Positions 6,120-9,971 of a stretch of DNA of 9,971 bases are shown in pieces. The DNA is taken from assembly GCA_955652025.1 (NCBI GenBank), contig CATPAO010000245.1, positions 1 to 9,971 on the forward strand, read 5' to 3'. Both the position numbers and the translations under genes were made by a program. This DNA is from Casimicrobiaceae bacterium. Its GTDB lineage: Bacteria > Pseudomonadota > Gammaproteobacteria > Burkholderiales > Casimicrobiaceae. Positions within the stretch are counted from its first letter, which is position 1. Every line of letters begins with the position of its first letter. A model generated the notes under the pieces. It was not told the DNA's origin and did not search any database. It was given only the letters and a program-made list of their open reading frames with translations.

Positions 6120-6953
6120 TCAAGCGAGCCAGCGCTTGCGCCGGCGATAGTGCTTCACGTCGCGAAAGCTCTTCCGGCCAACCGTCGAAAGCCCGAGATA
6201 GAACTCCTTGACGTCCTCGTTCGACGCAAGGCTCCCAGCCTCGCCGTCCATCACGACGCGGCCGTTCTCGAGAATGTAGCCGTAATTCGCGAAACGAAGC
6301 GCGACCATCGTGTTCTGCTCCGCCAGAAGGAACGAAACATGTTCCTTCGTGTTGAGGTCGCGGACGATCTCGAAAATCTCTTCGACGATCTGCGGCGCGA
6401 GCCCCATCGACGGCTCATCCAACAGGATCATCGCCGGCCGCGCCATCAGCGCCCGGCCGATCGCCGTCATTTGTTGCTCGCCGCCGGACGTGTATCCGGC
6501 CAGGCTTCCGCGCCGTTGTTTGAGGCGCGGGAAATAATGATAGACCTTTTCCAGCGCTTCCCCGATGTCCGCGCGCGGTCCCTTGCGTGTGAACGCGCCG
6601 GTCAACAGATTCTCTTCGACGGTCAAGTGCTGGAAGCAATGCCGCCCCTCCATGACTTGGCACACGCCCATGCGCACCAGCTCGTTGGGCGTCAACTTGT
6701 CGACGCGCTTGCCGGCGAACTCGATCGTGCCCTTCGTCACCTCGCCGCGCTCGGCGCGCAGCAGGTTGGAGATCGCCTTGAGCGTCGTCGTCTTGCCGGC
6801 GCCGTTCGCCCCGAGCAGCGCGACGATCCGGCCTTGCGGGACTTCGAGCGAGACGCCTTTCAGCACGAGGATCACATGATCGTAGATCACCTCGATGTTG
6901 TTGATCGAGAGATACGGCGCGACTTCCGGTTGCGGCGCAGTAGCGGCAGTCAT
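6120..6953 (-). CDS. livF: ABC transporter ATP-binding protein, LivF type
   Basis: This is a 277-residue cytoplasmic ATPase of the branched-chain amino acid (HAAT) transporter family that powers import through LivH/LivM. All nucleotide-binding motifs are intact: Walker A GANGAGKT (48-55), Q-loop Gln99, signature TSGGEQQM (155-162, Thr replacing the usual Leu), Walker B MILLDEPSMGLAP (175-187), and AEQN at 211-214, where the LivF family normally has Gln instead of the switch histidine. The C-terminus extends about 20 residues beyond the usual LivF end with a strongly basic tail (KSFRDVKHYRRRKRWLA), which I associate with LivF proteins next to PaaK-like ligases. No obvious Shine-Dalgarno precedes the ATG. 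It lies 85 bp downstream of livK, across a palindromic repeat. Only one of the two expected ATPases is in the window; LivG would be outside. Confidence 0.92.
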   Translation of the reverse strand: MTAATAPQPEVAPYLSINNIEVIYDHVILVLKGVSLEVPQGRIVALLGANGAGKTTTLKAISNLLRAERGEVTKGTIEFAGKRVDKLTPNELVRMGVCQVMEGRHCFQHLTVEENLLTGAFTRKGPRADIGEALEKVYHYFPRLKQRRGSLAGYTSGGEQQMTAIGRALMARPAMILLDEPSMGLAPQIVEEIFEIVRDLNTKEHVSFLLAEQNTMVALRFANYGYILENGRVVMDGEAGSLASNEDVKEFYLGLSTVGRKSFRDVKHYRRRKRWLA

Positions 6954-6980
6954 GACGATCTTGGACGAAGTTGCGCGAAG

Positions 6981-7016
6981 CCCTCACCCCGACCCCCTCC
7001 CGCGAGCGGGAGAGGG
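6981..7016. repeat. REP-like palindromic repeat between livK and livF
   Basis: The 36-bp stretch starts CCCTCACCCC, continues into CTCCCGC (6997-7003), GA, then GCGGGAG (7006-7012), and ends AGGG. Its pattern resembles the dispersed CCCTCACCCC...CTCCCGC...GCGGGAGAGGG palindromes found in intergenic regions of many GC-rich proteobacteria. As an mRNA hairpin after livK it could stabilise the livK message or lower livF expression relative to livK. Only one copy is in this window. Confidence 0.65.
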
Positions 7017-7038
7017 CGCGATCCTTCTGCGCGACTTG

Positions 7039-8352
7039 CTAGCCCTCCTTCGCGCAATCGCGCGGGGTGATCTTCTTCTCCCCGGCGTACTTCGTGGCGG
7101 TCTCCTCGACCATCTTGCGGACCATGGCGCGGTCGCCCGCCATGAACGGCGTGACCTGCTTGAAGCCGGTGCCTTCCCACCGCTGGAACTTCACCATCCC
7201 CGAGCCTTCGTGGTCGACGCAGCTCGTCTTGATCGGCGGAAAGAGTCCGGGAGCGCCGAGCTCTTTGATGCGCGCCTCGGTGAGATTCAAGTGCTCGAAG
7301 CCCCAGCGCAGTTGCTCGGGCGTCATCACCTTGCCCTTGCCGTACTGGGCCTGCGCGACGCGCAACGCCTCGACCACGATCATCCCGTACACCACGCCAC
7401 GCGTGTACATGACGTTACCGAGTCGCGCGGGATCCTCGAGGTTGCCCTTGCCGGCGCCGTAGACCTTGGTCTTGATGTCCTGCATCACTGGAAAACCGGT
7501 GCCGGAGGCCGTGAACGAGGCGCTGACATAGGCCTTGGCGGCGTCGCCGGCGGGAACGACATCTTCCTCCGAGCCGGCCCACCAGACGCCGAGCAGCTTG
7601 TCCCGTGGATAACCGGTCTTCGCCGCCGTCTTGAGCGCGACGGTGCTCATCACGCCGTAGGTCCACACGATCACGTAGTCCGGCTTGGCCTGCCGGATCT
7701 GCAGCCACTGCGACTCTTGCGTGCTGCCGGGTGGCGCGACGGGAATCTTCAGCACGTCGTAACCGAGTTTGGCGGAGAACGCGTCGAGAACCGGAATGGG
7801 TTCCTTGCCGTACGCCGACTCGTGGTACAGGAACGCGATCTTCTTGCCCTTCAGCTTGTCGAGCCCGCCCTCCTTCTGGCCCAAGTACGCGATCATCGCC
7901 GCCATCTGGTCCCAGTATGTGGTGCCGAGTGGGAACACCCAGTCGTAGACGCGTCCCTCGGCGGAGCTCGCCAGCCCGTATCCGAACGTCGTCATCGGAA
8001 TCTTGTCCTGGGCGACGCGATCGAAGAGGCCGTAGGCGATGCCGGTGGACAATGGCTCGACGGTCGTCGCGCCACCGTTCTTCTTCTTGAGCCGCTCGTA
8101 GCATTCCACGCCCTTGGACGCGTTGTATTCCGTCTCGCATTCCTCCCACTTGAGCTTCACGCCGTTGATGCCGCCCGTCATGTTGACGAGCGTCCAGTAG
8201 TCGATCGCTCCGCCGTAGTAGCCGGATCCGCCGGCCGCGTACGGTCCCACCCGATACGACAGGACCGGAATGAACTGCTCGTTTTGCGCCTGAACCCCGC
8301 TTCCCGCAGCGAAAAGCGCGATGCCCAATAGCGCAGATTTCATTGCTTTCAT
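7039..8352 (-). CDS. livK: Periplasmic substrate-binding protein of a HAAT-family ABC transporter
   Basis: The 437-residue protein is a type-I periplasmic binding protein (Peripla_BP_6 / Leu-Ile-Val-binding class). A cleavable signal peptide is visible: basic start MKAMK, hydrophobic core LLGIALFAAGSG, and a VQA/QN cleavage site after residue 22. The mature part starts FIPVLSYRVGPYAAGGSGYYGG and contains the family's INGVKLKWE, KKIAFLYHESAYGKE (171-184) and PDYVIVWTYG (224-233) strands. It is longer than E. coli LivK (about 369), as is common for binding proteins of non-amino-acid substrates. AGGAGGA (8364-8358) lies 5 nt before the ATG at 8352, the strongest ribosome binding site in the cluster, which fits the excess of binding protein such systems need. 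The ligand cannot be read from the sequence. Because of the adjacent CoA ligase, an aromatic or other carboxylic acid is a reasonable guess. The symbol reflects family, not proven leucine binding. Confidence 0.88.
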   Translation of the reverse strand: MKAMKSALLGIALFAAGSGVQAQNEQFIPVLSYRVGPYAAGGSGYYGGAIDYWTLVNMTGGINGVKLKWEECETEYNASKGVECYERLKKKNGGATTVEPLSTGIAYGLFDRVAQDKIPMTTFGYGLASSAEGRVYDWVFPLGTTYWDQMAAMIAYLGQKEGGLDKLKGKKIAFLYHESAYGKEPIPVLDAFSAKLGYDVLKIPVAPPGSTQESQWLQIRQAKPDYVIVWTYGVMSTVALKTAAKTGYPRDKLLGVWWAGSEEDVVPAGDAAKAYVSASFTASGTGFPVMQDIKTKVYGAGKGNLEDPARLGNVMYTRGVVYGMIVVEALRVAQAQYGKGKVMTPEQLRWGFEHLNLTEARIKELGAPGLFPPIKTSCVDHEGSGMVKFQRWEGTGFKQVTPFMAGDRAMVRKMVEETATKYAGEKKITPRDCAKEG

Positions 8353-8357
8353 GTCGC

Positions 8358-8364
8358 TCCTCCT
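8358..8364 (-). promoter_or_regulatory. Strong ribosome binding site of livK
   Basis: On the minus strand AGGAGGA lies 5 nt before the livK ATG (8352-8350). It selects this ATG over the in-frame ATG three codons later (8343). No other gene of the liv cluster in the window has a comparably strong site. Confidence 0.75.
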
Positions 8365-8412
8365 AAAGATCGATGTTGATCAGCCCGCATTCCCGAGAAT
8401 CACCCCGATCCG

Positions 8413-8467
8413 GCGGGTCGATCCAATCTCGAACACCCTGCATGGTACCGCTGTGCGACCGACCCGC
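8413..8467. repeat. Inverted repeat in the livM-livK intergenic gap
   Basis: GCGGGTCG at 8413-8420 is the perfect reverse complement of CGACCCGC at 8460-8467, with a 39-nt loop; a further CG or CC pair can form past a one-base bulge. It occupies the 117-bp gap just after the livM stop and upstream of livK. It could be an mRNA processing or attenuation structure that uncouples livK levels from livM, but pairing over such a loop is modest evidence. No promoter hexamers are clear in the gap. Confidence 0.35.
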
Positions 8468-8469
8468 GG

Positions 8470-9546
8470 TCAGTGCGGAAACGGCCACAGTCGAAGCTTC
8501 TCCTTCGCAATCTGCCAAAGTCGCGCGAGCCCGTGCGGCTCGACGATCAAAAAAAAGATGATGAGACCCCCGAACACCATCAGTTCGAGGTTGGAAATCG
8601 TGCTCTCGGCGATGTGGAGGTTCAGATTGCTGTCCAAAAAGCGCACGGTGACGCTCAACAGAACGGGCAGCAGCGTGACGAAGGCGCTGCCGAGGAACGA
8701 ACCGAGCACGGAGCTGAGGCCGCCGATGATCACCATGAAGAGGATCCGGAATGACAGGTCGAGGTTGAAGGCCTCCGGCTCGACGGTGCCAAGATACGCG
8801 TACGCGAAGAGCGCGCCCGCGACGCCGCAATAGAACGAGCTCACCGCGAATGCCAGGAGCTTCGCGCGCATCAGGCGGATGCCGATCACCTCCGCCGCCA
8901 CGTCCATGTCGCGCACCGCCATCCACGAGCGGCCCGCGTTGCCGCGCGCCATGTTCTTCGCCGCGAGCGCCATCACCGTCACGATCGACAGCACCAGCAG
9001 ATATTTGGCCGCCGGCGCGGTGAACGCGTAGCCCAGGATGACGATCTGCTGCGCGGTGATCACGCCCGAGGAGCTGTAGTTCGTGACCCAGCCGACCTTG
9101 GTCAGGAACCAGAGGATGAAAAACTGCGCAGCGAGCGTGGCCACCGCGAGGTAGAAGCCGCGGATGCGCAGGCTCGGCAGGCCGAACAGGAGGCCCACCA
9201 GCGCCGCGACAACGCCGCCGCCGATGAACGCGAGGAGGATGGGCATCTCGGGCACGCGCAGCATGAAGTTGTACGACGCGAACGCGCCGACCGCCATGAA
9301 CGCCGCGGTTCCGAGCGACAATTGCCCGGCGTAGCCGGTCAGGATGTTGAGCCCGAGCGCCGCCAATGAAAAGATCAGGAACGGGATCAGGATCCCGGTG
9401 ACCACGTACGGCGTGGCCGCCAGGGGGACGACGACAAACGCGACGGCCACGAGCAGCGCCATCGCAATCCGGTCCTGCCGGATCGGGAAGATCGCGGCAT
9501 CGGCCTGATAGGAGGTCTTGAACTGACCTGCTTCGCGGTAGAGCAT
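8470..9546 (-). CDS. livM: ABC transporter permease, LivM type
   Basis: This is a 358-residue inner-membrane permease that pairs with LivH to form the translocation pore. After a cytoplasmic N-terminus (MLYREAGQFKTSYQADAA) come about eight to ten hydrophobic segments from residue 28 on. Family hallmarks are LGLNILTGYAGQLSLGTAAF (64-83), the ATPase-coupling loop GRSWMAVRDMDVAAEVIGI (205-223), and IIGGLSSVLGSFLGSAF (273-289). The C-terminus EPHGLARLW (336-344) is the usual LivM ending, followed by a short basic tail. Length is normal for the family. The start at 9546 gives the N-terminus typical of this LivM subfamily, although the Shine-Dalgarno is weak; translational coupling to livH, whose stop is only 12 nt upstream, may substitute. 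It is cotranscribed with livH and livK. Confidence 0.92.
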   Translation of the reverse strand: MLYREAGQFKTSYQADAAIFPIRQDRIAMALLVAVAFVVVPLAATPYVVTGILIPFLIFSLAALGLNILTGYAGQLSLGTAAFMAVGAFASYNFMLRVPEMPILLAFIGGGVVAALVGLLFGLPSLRIRGFYLAVATLAAQFFILWFLTKVGWVTNYSSSGVITAQQIVILGYAFTAPAAKYLLVLSIVTVMALAAKNMARGNAGRSWMAVRDMDVAAEVIGIRLMRAKLLAFAVSSFYCGVAGALFAYAYLGTVEPEAFNLDLSFRILFMVIIGGLSSVLGSFLGSAFVTLLPVLLSVTVRFLDSNLNLHIAESTISNLELMVFGGLIIFFLIVEPHGLARLWQIAKEKLRLWPFPH

Positions 9547-9558
9547 GCTTGGTCGGGG

Positions 9559-9971
9559 TCAGATGCGACGAATGATCTTCTCGCCGAACAGGCCCTCGGG
9601 CCGGATCAGCAGAAACACGAGCGCCAGCACATACGGGAACCAGCCTTCGATGCCGCCGCCGACGTACGGGCCGAGGTAGACCTCCGCGAGCTTTTCCGAC
9701 GCGCCGATGATGAGACCACCGACGATGGCGCCCGGGATCGAATCGAAGCCGCCGAGGATCAGCACCGGCAACGCCTTAAGCGCGACGTACGTCAGCGCGT
9801 ACTGGACACCGTTGCGCGCGCCCCACAGCAGGCCGGCGATCAGCGCGACCGCTCCGGCGACGCCCCACACGATGGCCCAGATCTGCTGCAACGGGATGCC
9901 GACCGCCAGCGCGCCCTGATGGTCGTCGGCCACGGCGCGCAACGCGCGTCCGATCCGCGTGCGGCCGAAGA
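9559..9971 (-). CDS. livH: ABC transporter permease, LivH type (partial, C-terminal part)
   Basis: The last 136 codons of a LivH permease are present; the start is beyond the right edge. The fragment opens in the ATPase-coupling loop (FGRTRIGRALRAVADDHQGA, residues 1-20 of the fragment). It then shows about four membrane segments, including IWAIVWGVAGAVALIAGLL, the conserved LPVLILGGFDSIPGAIVGG (68-86), and a final hydrophobic helix before RPEGLFGEK, the standard LivH ending. LivH and LivM form the membrane pore of HAAT importers. The stop lies 12 nt before livM, indicating one transcript. No disruption is visible in the part seen. Confidence 0.93.
   Translation of the reverse strand, partial: FGRTRIGRALRAVADDHQGALAVGIPLQQIWAIVWGVAGAVALIAGLLWGARNGVQYALTYVALKALPVLILGGFDSIPGAIVGGLIIGASEKLAEVYLGPYVGGGIEGWFPYVLALVFLLIRPEGLFGEKIIRRI

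Noticed and set aside
6895..8331. A 478-codon plus-strand open frame opposite livK and the start of livF
   Set aside because: It is a shadow frame rich in Arg, Leu, His and Asp. The opposite strand has a signal peptide, a strong ribosome binding site and family motifs.

Overview
The window is GC-rich DNA with proteobacterial character, most likely from a betaproteobacterium of the Burkholderiales type. That assignment is inference from GC-rich codon use, the look of the proteins and the gene neighbourhood, not from a marker gene. There are no rRNA, tRNA, CRISPR, transposase or phage genes.

Left part (1-1684): the N-terminus of a membrane-anchored protein runs off the left edge on the minus strand, possibly a TAXI-type TRAP solute-binding subunit. 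Divergent from it are two damaged plus-strand genes. The first is an undecaprenyl-diphosphatase gene (uppP), with a single-base frameshift and an internal loss of roughly 90 codons that includes its second catalytic motif. The second is an EamA/DMT-family transporter gene, broken only by a T8 tract that is one T short of an open frame.

Centre (1685-4086): an intact NAD(P)-dependent succinate-semialdehyde dehydrogenase gene (gabD) has a strong ribosome binding site. It ends in two adjacent hairpins that separate it from two convergent small minus-strand genes. These encode tandem, clearly paralogous proteins with one membrane segment each and no function I recognise. The upstream one appears to carry another one-base frameshift near its end.

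Right part (4087-9971, all minus strand): in transcription order livH (cut by the right edge), livM, livK, livF, a phenylacetate-CoA-ligase-like acyl-activating enzyme and a Crp/Fnr-family regulator. This reads as a high-affinity HAAT-type ABC uptake operon coupled to CoA activation of the imported acid. Two permeases, a periplasmic binding protein and one ATPase are present; the partner ATPase livG would be expected beyond the right edge. The substrate may be an aromatic or other organic acid rather than an amino acid, because a CoA ligase is embedded, but this is inference. A REP-like palindrome lies between livK and livF, and an inverted repeat lies between livM and livK.

Nothing here is a convincing new multi-gene system. 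The points most worth a second look are the paralogous small membrane proteins, the T8 tract (a textbook slippery heptamer), the cluster of frame disruptions, which may be real decay or sequence error, and the unusual nucleotide-binding motif of the ligase-like protein.
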